DNA of 64,000 nucleotides from Metellina segmentata. Its lineage: Eukaryota > Arthropoda > Arachnida > Araneae > Tetragnathidae. Of this stretch, positions 8,495-18,898 are shown in pieces. The position numbers were made by a program, and so were the translations under genes. How positions within the stretch are numbered: position 1 is the stretch's first letter; each line of letters opens with the position of its first letter. The stretch covers positions 52,760,509-52,824,508 of the forward strand of contig OX375882.1 in the NCBI GenBank assembly GCA_947359465.1, given 5' to 3'. A model generated the notes under the pieces. That model saw only the letters and a list, made by a program, of their open reading frames with translations. It ran no database searches and had not been told where the DNA came from.

Positions 8495-9997
8495 ATGACA
8501 TTCTTACAAAGAGCACGAAAGATTGATCTCCTAAATCTCACCGATAAATTAGGATTAATTGTACAACCTGGTGCTAAAATCCCTGAGATTGTGGAACTTA
8601 TTACTAAAGATGATAAGTACGAGGAAAGATTTGCGAAAATTCGCTTAGAAGTTATCTCTGCCGAACGGCAAGAGACAGAAAATCGAGAATTTGAATTGAG
8701 AAAATTAGAACTTGAAGCGAAAGTAAAGACTGATAGTCATGTTTCTTCAACAGTCCCGAAAACGCAAAACTTGTTAAAATTAATGCCTCATTATAATATG
8801 GATAGCGATATTAGTGTCTATCTGTCATTGTTTAAGAGACAGATAAGTCGTATTGAAATTCTCAAGGAAGATTGGGTCACGCATTTACTTCCATTAGAAA
8901 TTATCAATATTGTTGCCAGAGAACCCGATCCATATGCTAACGAATACAGTCATGTAAAAACATTGCTTCTAAAACGTTTCAAGTTAAGCCCTAAACAATT
9001 CCGACAAAAATTTGTTGCTCATAAAAAAGAACCGTCTGCCTCTTGGCGCGATTTTGCTTTTGAACTGGAAAATTATTTTGATGAATGGACATCCGGATTA
9101 AACGTCAAAACTTTCGAAGATTTAAAACAACTTTTGGTTTCGGACCAACTGAAACAGAAAATACCCTCTGAAGTACGTGAACACTTTATAGATGAGCTGC
9201 CAAAAATTAAAAATATTGAGGAACTAGTGAACAAATTAGATGATTATGAGACTGCGCGTCGTAATTTCAAAAAAGAAACTAACCGAAGCACGTATGAAAA
9301 CGCAGCATCAGTCGTTCGTGCTCAACCAATTGATTACAAATCAAAATATACGTACAATTATGGTATTAAGCACGAAAATAAAGCAAAAATACGTTGTTTT
9401 AACTGTAATTTATACGGGCACAAAGCCTATGAATGTTTGAATAAGAAAGAAGGTCCGAAATGCTCAAAGTGTTTTAAGTTCGGACATATTTCTACTTCTT
9501 GTGACCAAACAGATGTAAATAAAACTCTAATTACTAGTTCTAATAATCGTAAAAGTAAAATCGAAACAACTGTGATAATTCAAGTTTTCAAAATAAATGC
9601 TCTAGTAGATACTGGATCAGAATTGTCCATGATCAGTTATGAATGTTACATTAAAATTGGGTCTCCAAAGTTATCTTTTAATAATGTATCTTTAACAGGA
9701 ATTGGAAGCGAAAATATTTCTCCGTTAGGATTTTTTCATACTAAGATGTCTTTTGATAATTGTTCTGTTGAAAGTGATATTTATGTGCTAAACAAACTGT
9801 GTTCTGAAGCTATTATTGGAACTGATGTACTCAACAAATTGAATATTTCCTTAAATGAGAACGGTGTAGAAATTAGGGGTATGAGAAATACATTTCATGT
9901 AAGCTATGTAGCAATAAAATCCGATCACACTTTCGTTTTATCAAACCCCAAGCCTCACTGCATTCAAAAAAGAATATCCTCTGTGTTTAAGTCATGA
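8495..9997 (+). CDS. Gypsy gag-protease polyprotein
   Basis: One open frame; the first ATG is at 8495. Domains in order: charged coiled region (about residues 40-90, many E/R/K), gag core ending in the block LLKRFKLSPKQFRQKF (about 165-180), two CCHC zinc knuckles (CFNCNLYGHKAYEC and CSKCFKFGHISTSC, about 300-330), then a retropepsin with active-site LVDTGSELS (about 370). It forms the element particle and matures it. The gag core block is shared with the other two Gypsy elements here (for example LLKRFKLSPEKFHQKF at 33430-33480), so the three are related families. It ends at TGA 9995-9997, directly before a run of 14 C (9998-10011) that probably broke the join to pol. Confidence 0.85.
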   Translation: MTFLQRARKIDLLNLTDKLGLIVQPGAKIPEIVELITKDDKYEERFAKIRLEVISAERQETENREFELRKLELEAKVKTDSHVSSTVPKTQNLLKLMPHYNMDSDISVYLSLFKRQISRIEILKEDWVTHLLPLEIINIVAREPDPYANEYSHVKTLLLKRFKLSPKQFRQKFVAHKKEPSASWRDFAFELENYFDEWTSGLNVKTFEDLKQLLVSDQLKQKIPSEVREHFIDELPKIKNIEELVNKLDDYETARRNFKKETNRSTYENAASVVRAQPIDYKSKYTYNYGIKHENKAKIRCFNCNLYGHKAYECLNKKEGPKCSKCFKFGHISTSCDQTDVNKTLITSSNNRKSKIETTVIIQVFKINALVDTGSELSMISYECYIKIGSPKLSFNNVSLTGIGSENISPLGFFHTKMSFDNCSVESDIYVLNKLCSEAIIGTDVLNKLNISLNENGVEIRGMRNTFHVSYVAIKSDHTFVLSNPKPHCIQKRISSVFKS

Positions 9998-10036
9998 CCC
10001 CCCCCCCCCCCGCGCGATTCCAGCTGCGAGCATGTT

Positions 10037-10735
10037 ATGACTAATCCGAACTCTGCCCTTGAGAAAGAATTTTTATTTTGTGTTAGCTATGCAATCCATT
10101 TGAACGAAATTGATCTATCTAACATTATGAGTAGTAAACACAGGCAGGAAGTGGTATCACAAATTCAGAATTACGAGCCGCGAAGAATAAATAAAACGGA
10201 TTTCAAAATGAGTATAGTTCTGAATGATGAAATTCCAGTAACGGAACGACCACGACGTTTTGGTTTTGCGGAGCAAAAAATAATAAACGATCAAGTTCAA
10301 TCTTGGCTTTCGGAAGGAATTATTCAAAACAGTAGTTCAAATTATGCTGCACCTGTTGTACTGTGTAAAAAGAAGGACGGCTCGCATCGGCTCTGTATTG
10401 ACTACAGAAAACTAAATAAGAAAGTCATTAAAGATAAATACCCTCTCCCTTTAATAGAAGACGTTCTAGATCAATTGGAAACATCGAATGTTTATACTTC
10501 ACTCGATCTCAAGAATGGATTCTTCCATGTGGAAATCGAAAAGGCTAGCAGAAAATACACCGCATTTGTTACTCATAACGGGCAGTATGAATTTGTTAAA
10601 GCTCCATTTGGTCTGTGTACATCTCCAAATGTATTTTTGCGATTCGTTAATAATGTCTTCAGAGAACTAATTCATGACAACACGGTCGTAGTTTACTCAG
10701 ACGATATTATTATTCCTTCACAGGATGAAGCATAA
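10037..10735 (+). pseudogene. Gypsy reverse transcriptase (5' part of pol)
   Basis: Frame 2. RT blocks are clear: SNYAAPVVLCKKKDGSHRLC, IDYRKLNKKV, YTSLDLKNGFFHV, FGLCTSPNVF and the active site VVYSDDIII (YxDD as YSDD, near 10690). The frame stops at TAA 10733-10735 and the thumb and connection continue with a frame change near 10800-10815. In a live element it copies element RNA into cDNA in the particle. Confidence 0.85.
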
Positions 10736-11556
10736 GGCTTAGAAAAACTGAAACGCGTTTTAAAAGTCGCCGCGGACAATGGTCTAGAACTTAATTTCAA
10801 AAGTGCCAATTCTTAAAAAGAAAAGTAGAATTTCTCGGATATGTAATTGAAAATGGTACAATTCAACCATCACCTAGTAAAACTTTGGCTGTAAAAAATT
10901 TTCCTATCCCTAAATCGGTAAAACAAGTGCAATCATTTCTAGGACTGACGGGATACTTACGTAAATTTATCCCACAATACTCGTTAATCGCTAAGCCATT
11001 AAGCGACTTATTACGAAAAGAAAAAGTATTCACGATTGGAGTGGAACAATTAGAATCATTTAACAAATTGAAGGACATTTTGTCTCATAAACCTGTTTTA
11101 CATATTTTTAAACAGGTAGTACCTCTGGAATTGCATACTGATGCAAGTAGTCTCGGATTTGGATCCGTATTGTCAATGAAAACCGATGATGGAAATTTAC
11201 ACCCAATACAATTCATGAGCAAAAAAACAACACACCAACAAGAAAAATATTGCAGTTACGAGCTCTAAGCGTTGGCAGTAATTGAGTCTCTAAAGAAATT
11301 TAGGAACTATTTGTTAGGTTCAAAGTTCAGAATTGTAACTGATTGCGCTGCTTTCCAAAAAACACTATCAAAGAAAGAGCTTGCTCCAAAAGTAGCTCGT
11401 TGGGCCTTGTTCCTAGAAGAATTCGATTACGAAATTGTTCGTAGGTCAGGTACTTCCATGGGACATGTAGACGCTCTTAGTCGTTACGCCGTTTTGGTCG
11501 TTACACGAGCACAAGACGAATTAACGACTAAAATAATATCTGCTCAAAAAAAATGA
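10736..11556 (+). pseudogene. Gypsy RT end and RNase H, interrupted
   Basis: After the stop at 10733 the RT thumb (VEFLGYVIENGTI, KQVQSFLGLTGYLRKF) resumes in frame 1 following an indel near 10800. The RNase H-like domain follows (LELHTDASSLGFGSVL, near 11130, then QEKYCSYEL). An in-frame TAA at 11266-11268 separates it from VIESLKKFRNYLLGSKF and VTDCAAFQKTL. The end (GTSMGHVDALSR) is the usual close of Gypsy RNase H. The frame is lost again at TGA 11554-11556. Confidence 0.8.
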
Positions 11557-12727
11557 GGACGAACAGATAAAATTAATAAAAACCTTAGTTGAGAAGGGTG
11601 AAGAAAGGGGTTACTTTGTTAAAAACGACATTTTGTATAAATTTGAAAACGGAAGAGATCTCGTAGTAGTACCAGAAGCGCTACAAAACGAAATTATACG
11701 GAAAGTGCATAAAAATGGTCATTTTGCTACCGCAAAGACAGAAAAAATACTAGAGCAATAATTTTATATCCCCAAAGTACGAAACAAAATTGAAAGTGTA
11801 ATAGCTAATTGTGTAGATTGTATTCTGTATAATAGAAAGCATGGTAAGGGTGAAGGCTTTTTGAACCCTATACCCAAAGAAAGCATTCCATTAAGTACAT
11901 ACCATATAGATTTCATTGGACCCCTTCCGTCTACAAATAAACGATACCAACATATGTTTACTGTTGTAGATGCGTTTACAAAATTCACCTGGTTCTACCC
12001 TGTAAAATCTCCATCCTCACAGGAAGCTGTTGATAAATTAAAATTACAGCAAACGGTATTTGGAAATCATACCAGGATAATTACCGACAGAGGTTCTGTC
12101 TTTACTGCAAATGAGTTTGAAACTTACTGCACCGATGAAGGAATAGAACATGTGAAAATCACGACTGGAATCCCCAGAGGAAATGGACAGATTGAACGAA
12201 TGCACAGGATACTAATACCTGTTTTGGCAAAGCTTTCTCATGAAGATCCGGCCAAATGGTTCAAATATGTGTCCAACGTACAACGCGTGATCAACAGTAC
12301 ACCGTCGAGAAGTACCAAGTACACCCCATTTGAATTGATGTTGGGAACGAGAATGAAAAACAAAGAAGACGTGAGAATCAACGAAGTACTGAATGAAGAG
12401 TATTTAAATCATCTGATGCATGAACGTGATGAGATGAGGAACGACGCTAAAAGAAACATCCTACAGCTACAAGAAGAAAATAGAAGACAGTTTAACAAGA
12501 AGAGAAAGAAACCCTATCTCTACAAGCTGAATGACTTAGTTGTCATTGAAAGGACTCAGTATGGGACCGGCTTAAAACTGAGAGCCAAGTTTTACGGCCC
12601 GTACAAAGTCACATCTGTCAAACTCAACGACCGGTATGATGTAGAAAAGGTCGGAATCCATGACGGACCTAACCAGACATCTACCGCTGCCGACCATATG
12701 AAACTATGGTCGAATAACCTGCATTAG
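11555..12727 (+). pseudogene. Gypsy integrase
   Basis: Frame 2 throughout with a single TAA at 11759-11761. The zinc-binding head has HKNGH and IANCVDCILY. The catalytic triad is present: YHIDFIGPLP (Asp), IITDRGSVFT (Asp) and GNGQIERMHR (Glu). The C-terminal part has QEENRRQFNKKRK and a GPYKV-type SH3-like region, ending at the stop 12725-12727. Apart from the one stop the integrase is well preserved. Confidence 0.85.
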
Positions 12728-12865
12728 TGTATGTACATAGAACAAGATACCTTCTTTCCCTTTTTTTTTCTTTTGTATTTTTCAGGTTCATCTTTCTGTA
12801 TACCTTTCATTTGATGTGTTGTGGAGTTGCCAGCCGAGGATGTCTGTACGCAGGATGGCCGAATC

Positions 12866-12998
12866 TGTAGGATTGAAACTACTAACCTCCCCAGTCCTCA
12901 CCAACAGCGCCCTCTACCTCGCTGCGCGAGCAGCGAGCGACAGCAGAAGGAAGTCCAACATTAAAGAGGAAGGTTATTTCTCGGATCTTTAACGAGCG
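12866..12998 (+). repeat. partial 3' LTR of Gypsy element
   Basis: Begins TGTAGGATTGAAACTACTAA and follows the 5' LTR to about TTATTTCTCGGAT, after which the match fades. It is preceded by GTACGCAGGATGGCCGAATC, closely like the sequence before the LTR of the Gypsy element ending at 42170. Confidence 0.75.
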
Positions 12999-13065
12999 CG
13001 AAGTTATAAACTTGGACTAGACAGTTAAGAAACCTTTTTGTTTCAAACAGACAAGTTTTACGATG

Positions 13066-14340
13066 GGGTCGTTCCACACCAAATCAACCAATGGTCAAAA
13101 CATGATGTCTTCAGATCTTTATGATTTTTTTACATCATATAGTATTAGCTTAGTAGATAAAAAAAAATACCAAGTTTTAATTTTTTTGGACCTTTCGTTT
13201 TTGAATTATACATTTTTGAAAAATTCAAAAACACCAGTTTTTAGAAACGTTTTGATATATTTAAAAGCACGTAACTCAATAACCGCTTGTCCTAGAAAGC
13301 TCAAATTTGTACCATTCTCTTTAGATTTACAAGGGCTTTAATTTAACATATAGCTTGGGTGTACCACATCAGTTTTTATATATATTTTTAACTAAAAAAA
13401 AATTATTTTTTTGTAAAAAAACAAAAATCGGAATTTTTAATTTTGATGAAAGAAATATATTTTATACTAAACCTCAATAGTAAGGTGTGTACAAAGTTTC
13501 ATGATGCTATTCCGATGGTATCATATTAAAATAATTTTTTATCTGAATCAAGACGTGTGAAAATTCTGTTAATTCGTGACTTGTTACCCTAGATAAAAAT
13601 TCATCTCTTAACCAACACTATTGTATTTAAATTTCATTTACCCTATTTTATTTAAACAACAAATTCAACTTACTTTACATTCAAGGAACAGATTATTTCT
13701 TCTTTTAGCACTTGAAATTAGTAAATGTGAGTTCTCTTCTTTGCCAAAACTTGTGCTGCTTCGGCCATCTCATCTGCTGGAACTCGGTAGATTCTAACTG
13801 TTGCAGTGGTTGGATGTCATGTGCACAAAATATTGCTCATCGGCAGTGCTAAGATATCTGCTCTCCTAGGATTTGTGTATGATAGCAATGGCCGTTTTGG
13901 GTGAAGAAATGACACAAGAATTTCCCTTTCAACATTGTCTTTTGAGTCAAAATGCGCCTACCATCGCTCTTTATCGTAAGCACAAGGGACAAAACCCACA
14001 ATTTCTTCAAATGGAATGTCATCATTACCAGGGATAATTTGTACCCTATGTGCTTCTGAGTCATCAAAAAATGAGTAGATTTTGGTTTTGACACTATTTA
14101 GATCTAGAAGAATGAAGGCATGAAATTTATGGGTCTGTGAGACTGCCACAGCTATTTCAAATCATGGTTTTAGAATCTTTTCTTCATTTATATACTCTTC
14201 ATCGGTTACATAAAATAATGTGATGAATAACAAACTTTTCACACCCTGCTGAAAAAGTGTTAGAATTTGGTTATCTAATGGATTTTGGAGGCTGGCTTTG
14301 GCGGCAAGCCTTTTTGCTGTACCCCTTACTTCATCACAAA
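13066..14340 (+). repeat. left arm of 1.3-kb inverted repeat
   Basis: Pairs with 14610-15882; outer end GGGTCGTTCCACACCAAATC. Confidence 0.8.
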
Positions 14341-14377
14341 CTCTCTTCGCATTTTCAAATTTGGTGTCAACACACAT
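13718..14377 (-). pseudogene. conserved repeat-borne protein, minus-strand mirrored copy
   Basis: The inverted counterpart in the left arm: CDEVRGTAKRLAAKASLQNP, YVTDEEYINEEKILKP, then VAVSQTHKFHAFILLDLN, SFFDDSEAHRVQIIPGNDDI and FVPCAYDKERW, with its stop mirrored at 13718-13720. It lacks the upstream DGSAEQ part found only in the central spacer. Differences from the plus copy, such as an extra base in a poly-A tract and amino-acid changes, show separate decay. Confidence 0.55.
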
Positions 14378-14449
14378 ACTGTCCTAGTTCATGATTTTCA
14401 GAAAAGTCATAGTCCAGAAAGTTAATCCTGTCTGAGAAATTATATGCCA

Positions 14450-15228
14450 AATCATTAGTTAGATATTTGAAAAAGCTGTACTATTTTCCAGATGGTTCAG
14501 CTGAGCAGTGCATAATTCAAAAGAATTTTCTGAACCTTTGCTATCACAAAGAGGACTTTGATGGACTTGAGGCTGTGGCACTTTTATGCCACAACATATG
14601 GGAAGCATATTTGTGATGGAGTAGGGGATATGGTAAAAAGGCTTGCTGCTAAAGCCAGCCTCCAGAATTTATTACAAAACCAAATTCTAACACCTTTTCA
14701 GCTTTTTCAGTGTGAATATTTGCCATTCATCACATTTTTTTATGTAACCGATGAAGAGTATATAAATGAAGAAAAGATTCTAAAACCATGATTTGAAATA
14801 GCTGTGGCAGTCTCACAGACCCATAAATTCCATGCCTTCATTCTTCTAGATCTAAATAGTGTCAAAACCAAATCTACTCATTTTTTGATGACTCAGAAGC
14901 ACATAGGGTACAAATTATCCCTGGTAATGATGACATTCCATTTGAAGAAATTGTGGGTTTTGTCCCTTGTGCTTACGATAAAGAGCGATGGTAGGCGCAT
15001 TTTGACTCAAAAGACAATGTTGAAAGGGAAATTCTTGTGTCCTTTCTTCACCCAAAACGGCCATTGCTATACACAAATCCTAGGAGAGCAGATACCTTAG
15101 CACTGCCGATGAGCAATATTTTGTGCACATGACATCCAACCACTGCAACAGTTAGAATCTACCGAGTTCCAGCAGATGAGATGGCCGAAGCAGCACAAGT
15201 TTTGGCAAAGAGAACTCACATTTACTAA
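14450..15228 (+). pseudogene. conserved repeat-borne protein (HGK..CDG..KR family), plus-strand copy
   Basis: Begins in the central spacer with YYFPDGSAEQCIIQKNFLNL and continues, after frame changes, as WHFYATTYGKHICDGVGDMV, KRLAAKASLQN, YVTDEEYINEEKILKP, VAVSQTHKFHAF, then a C-terminal FLHPKRPL...ALPMSNILC...MAEAAQVLAKRTH and stop at 15226-15228. The pattern W.F.AT..GK..CDG.G...KR.A...S.Q is a multi-copy family known to me from arthropod, cnidarian and other genomes, usually on repeats and plausibly transposase-derived. Its function is not established. DGSAEQ may be an acid motif of an RNase H-like fold. At least three frameshifts and a stop (14789-14791) make this copy non-functional. Confidence 0.55.
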
Positions 15229-15882
15229 TTTCGAGTGCTAAAAGAAGAAATAATCTGTTCCTTGAATGTAAAGTAAGTTGAATTTGTTGTTTAAATAAAA
15301 TAGGGTAAATGAAATTTAAATACAATAGTGTTGGTTAAGAGATGAATTTTTATCTAGGGTAACAAGTCACGAATTAACAGAATTTTCACACGTCTTGATT
15401 CAGATAAAAAATTATTTTAATATGATACCATCGGAATAGCATCATGAAACTTTGTACACACCTTACTATTGAGGTTTAGTATAAAATATATTTCTTTCAT
15501 CAAAATTAAAAATTCCGATTTTTGTTTTTTTACAAAAAACATTTTTTTAGTTTAAAAAAACGATAAAAACTGATTTGGTACACCCAAGTTATATGCTAAA
15601 TTAAAGCCCTTGTAAATCTAAAGAGAATGGTACAAATTTGAGCTTTCTAGGACAAACGGTTTTTGAGTTACATGCTTTTAAATATATCAAAATGTTCCTA
15701 AAAACGGGTGTTTTTGAATTTTTCAAAAATGTATAACTCAAAAACGAAAGGTCCAAAAAAATTAAAACTTGGTATTTTTGGTCATATTGATGAGTAGAAC
15801 ACAATCACTAAATATGATACATTTTGAAAACCTCAAGGTTTAAAATAATTTTTTTATTGGTTGATTTGATGTGGAATGACCC
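14610..15882 (-). repeat. right arm of 1.3-kb inverted repeat
   Basis: Reverse complement of the left arm; outer end reads GGGTCATTCCACATCAAATC on the minus strand. Confidence 0.8.
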
Positions 15883-15889
15883 GATGAAA

Positions 15890-16190
15890 GTTTTTTAATT
15901 CTACAAAACAGCAAGAATTTTTTTAAACCTCTTCATACTGTTTCATTATTTTTTATATGAATCAAATGAAGTACGGCGGCACTTAAAATTAGTTACACAA
16001 GCACTAATAAAAACCTCTTTTTTTTACATAAAAATAGTATTTTAAATTAGTGTTTGGAGTTCAAAGACATGATTACCTGTCATGTGTTGTTTCATTGATT
16101 TTAATTACTTTAAAATTGTGAAAAACTCTGACTTACTTTGGTATCCTATTCGCACACAATAAATCTTTACCTTACAAACCCAAATTTCCT
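15890..16190. repeat. dispersed repeat, related copy at 52482-52750
   Basis: AACAGCAAGAATTTTTTTAA, CCTGTCATGTGTTG and CACACAATAAATCTTTACCT recur at 52503-52710 in the same order and orientation, with about 75-85 percent matching by eye. With 13046-13065 this is one repeat split by the palindromic element. The identity of the repeat is not clear. Confidence 0.6.
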
Positions 16191-17352
16191 GTATAATCAT
16201 TAAATATTTTCTTATTATAATTTCTTGAACATCAAGCGTATTTTTGATCGTTATTGTGTTTTGAAATGTTTTTGTAATTGAGGAAAATATTTCATGATTT
16301 TCATTTCCAAATCTCTAGTAAAGATGTCAAGTTTCGTCATAATATCCTAATGTTCTCAAACATCATTAAAACAATTTGTCTATTTCCTTGAAGTTTTTTA
16401 TTCAGTTCACTAAAATGCCAAGTGTGATGTCGCATAAAAACATAAAATAATTTAACCAATCTATATTTAAAAATTCGTCAAAATTACTGGTTTTTTCTTT
16501 CAAAAAGATCTTAATTTCTTCTGATAAAAAGACAAACTGACTAAGGACTTGACAGCAACTGAGCCATCGTATATTAGTGTATGTCAAAATCTATGACTAC
16601 TGGCACTCAACTTCTTCTAATAACTGTGCAAATTGTCGTTTATTAAGATCTCTTCCGTTTATAAAGTTGATGACTTTTATTACAACTGGCATTACATTGG
16701 AAAATGTTTTTAAACCTTGCTTCGCACATATAACTTGCTGGTGAATTAAACAATGAAATTCAATCAGAGGATGTGTAATATTTTGCTTAAGGTACTGGAT
16801 AAAACCAATATTTTCTTGGTGAATTAAACAATGAAATTCAATCAGAGGATGTGTAATATTTTGCTTAAGGTACTGGATAAAACCAATATTTTCCCCTACC
16901 ATATTGGGTGCACCGTACGATGTTAGGAACAATTTTCTGTAGGTCAATATCCATTTCTTTCAATTGCAGTTTCAAATTCTTTAAAAATATCAAGACCGGT
17001 ACACTTCTTTTTCAGTGTTATAAGTTTTATTAGCTCTTCTTTCATTATATTGCCTGATTTATATCGAGGAAAAACTGCTAATTGTGCATAACCATTTTCA
17101 TCATTACTCTCATCCAAAGCAATTGGATACATTTCTGCATAATTTATGTCTTTATGTATTTGCGAACAAATATTCCTTTCTAATTCTATTACTCGATCTT
17201 TACTTGTATTCCGACTTATTGGTAACTCATTTATACTCTTTAGCATCAAGTCTTTTTCTTTAAAATCTAAAAACAAAGTAGTACAGCATTCTAAAAACGC
17301 TTGTTTTAAAAACTCTCCTTCTGAAAGAGGCAATGCAATGGGCAACTTGAAA
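16150..17352 (-). pseudogene. hAT transposase relic, C-terminal part (GTF2IRD2/ZBED-like)
   Basis: Reading right to left: SEGEFLKQAFLECC, ISRNTSKDRVIELERNI, YPIALDESNDENGYAQLAVF (first catalytic-acid block, DES retained), FKEFETAIER, then after a frameshift near 16945 SYGAPNMVGENIGF (normally TDGAP; the Asp is lost here), EFHCLIHQ, KTFSNVMPVVIKVINFI, then TNIRWLSCCQVLSQF and FSELNKKLQGNRQ. This order matches hAT transposases of the GTF2IRD2/ZBED5 type. There are in-frame stops near 16590 and later. It is part of one gene with 18507-18790, separated by the insert 17353-18506. Confidence 0.75.
16741..16896 (-). repeat. 78-bp in-frame tandem duplication inside the hAT relic
   Basis: Copies 16741-16818 and 16819-16896 are identical or nearly so (GTGAATTAAACAATGAAATT...). 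The duplication repeats 26 residues including EFHCLIHQ. Confidence 0.9.
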
Positions 17353-18506
17353 CAGGGTTCCCACGGTCCTTGAAAAGTCCTTAAAAGTCCTTGAATTTAT
17401 TTTTCCTAACTAGGGGCCCTTGAAAGTCCTTGAAAATGACAAAACTTGGTGAAAAGTCCTTGAAAGTACTTGATTTTTTTAACTAGTACATAGCTGTGTA
17501 ATTTCGTCTTGCATTGGAACTTGTCCAGACTAGTTTCCTCCACAGCAGGTGCGCCATTTGAGCGTCATTCTGAATGAAACCATTATTTCGCGCCTTAACA
17601 CTATTTGATATATTAATAATTCTACGTCTGGATCGTCCATTTTCCACAGTATTCTGTCGGTCTAATTTGACACCTATAGTTTCTGTAAAGACGGACGCCT
17701 TGTTATGCCCGCCATATCAGGACGTATCACGGCCGTTAGATAACAGCACTGCTTTATTAGGAAACCGTAGCTTTTGTAGTTAGTACATCATTGGAAACCT
17801 GGCGCGCATCCAAAGAAATGAAGCCAAATTTTTATTGCAAAAATGTAAAAGTTATAATTGAAAAAAAAAATTCAAGAAAATCACATTTAAGATATCTTTT
17901 TGTTGTAAAATTTTCTGCAGATTTCAAATCCGTTGAAATTTTTACTCTATCTGTAACGATCGCAAAGATAGAAACCTAGACTAGATAATAAAAAAGCCCT
18001 AACACTAGTCAAAACTTTTGATTTGTTTTGTTTCTCAAACAAAATAAACCATGACAGCTGTCTTTTGTAGGCAGTGGACGACAGCAAAATGGAGACTGTC
18101 TTGTAGATCGAACCGTGTGCAAGCTTCCATACTCTTCTTCGTGCCACCAAAAGAATTTATCGTACAATATTTTATCGTTTGACCGAAATCAATATGTGTG
18201 CAAGTAGTACGATAGTAGCAATTGAAACAAGAAGCCCACTTTGCAAAAAAAAATCACAGGTTCTGCGAGAAGAAAATCCAAATTTCACCAAAATGGATAA
18301 CCTTACTTTTTTTTTTACTATTAGTAGTTTTAAAAATGTTCTTTTTTTTTATATTTTTCACATTTTTTCTTTTTAATTAACAACTTTTGTGTATGCCTTG
18401 TTTTAGGTCGTTATAAAAAATTTTAGGTCCTTGAAAAATATTTTTTTGGTTTTGAAAAGTCCTTAAAGTCCTTGAATTTTTTTTGTTTAAAGGTGTGGGA
18501 ACCATG
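17353..18506. mobile_element. non-autonomous DNA element inserted in the hAT relic
   Basis: Ends are inverted: CAGGGTTCCCACGGTCCTTG at 17353 and, on the minus strand from 18506, CATGGTTCCCACACCTTT. Both are followed by many CCTTGAAAAGTCC units. A 5-bp TGAAA flanks it (17348-17352 and 18507-18511), and the hAT reading resumes across it. The CAGGG ends suggest a hAT-type MITE, but 8 bp of duplication would be expected. There is no real gene inside. It includes a diverged copy (17915-17975) of a sequence repeated at 21895 and 22180. Confidence 0.7.
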
Positions 18507-18790
18507 TGAAAACTAGCAGGTGTAATGTTATTTTTGGAATCAAAGTTTTTTATAAGACTGGTTTGTGAATAAATCTCTTCTCTTTTGTAGAAAATATGTT
18601 TTTCTTTCTTTATCTGTTGAAAGTCCGAGATTAGAATGCAACTTTTCAAAATGTCTTTTGACATCGTATGTACGTAAAGTGACTTTACTTTACAAATTAC
18701 ACACACAGTCGTTTTTTTCTTTTCAATTGCACCATATTTATCAAACCATTCTGTTTGATATGGTCTTGAACTAATATAGTTTGTTTTTAC
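18507..18790 (-). pseudogene. hAT transposase relic, N-terminal part with BED-like zinc finger
   Basis: Minus-strand reading RPYQTEWFDKYGAIEKKKTT, VCVICKVKSLYVHTMSKDI, then SQTSLIKNFDSKNNITPASF runs up to the insert and continues beyond it as SEGEFLKQAF. A Trp-x-x-x-Tyr-Gly block followed by CxxC and a His-rich segment is the usual BED-like finger of this family. No clear start codon; the beginning is lost in AT-rich DNA. Confidence 0.6.
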
Positions 18791-18898
18791 TTTTTTTAAC
18801 CGCCGACATACAAGTAGTACAGGTCTACAAAAAAATATTTATATTTAGAATACAATATTTTAAGAAAACATTTCTTATCAACGTACATGATACACATA

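Larger units (their letters stand above)
7930..12998 (+). mobile_element. Gypsy LTR retrotransposon with truncated 3' LTR
   Basis: The 5' LTR (7930-8247) and partial 3' LTR (12866-12998) both start TGTAGGATTGAAACTA and share the block AACCTCCCCAGTCCTCACCA. Between them come a primer binding site, gag with zinc knuckles and retropepsin, RT, RNase H and integrase, in Gypsy order on the plus strand. The 3' LTR departs from the 5' LTR after about 133 bp, so its right part was lost before or when the neighbouring palindromic element arrived. Pol carries several frameshifts and stops, so the copy is inactive but nearly complete in domains. Confidence 0.9.
13066..15882. mobile_element. palindromic DNA element with about 1.3-kb inverted arms
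   Basis: The left arm (13066 to about 14340) reappears in reverse orientation as the right arm (about 14610-15882). The ends match as GGGTCRTTCCACAYCAAATC, and 4-bp GATG flanks both ends (13062-13065 and 15883-15886), consistent with a target duplication. The arms differ by many substitutions and small indels, so this is not an assembly mirror of one read. Each arm contains the 3' half of the same protein-coding sequence. The unpaired centre (about 14341-14609) carries the upstream coding part in one orientation only. I do not recognise the superfamily with certainty. Confidence 0.8.

Noticed and set aside
13066..15882. Assembly artefact (mirrored read) as explanation of the palindrome
   Set aside because: Arms differ by many substitutions and indels, and there is a single-copy centre, defined ends and a flanking 4-bp repeat.
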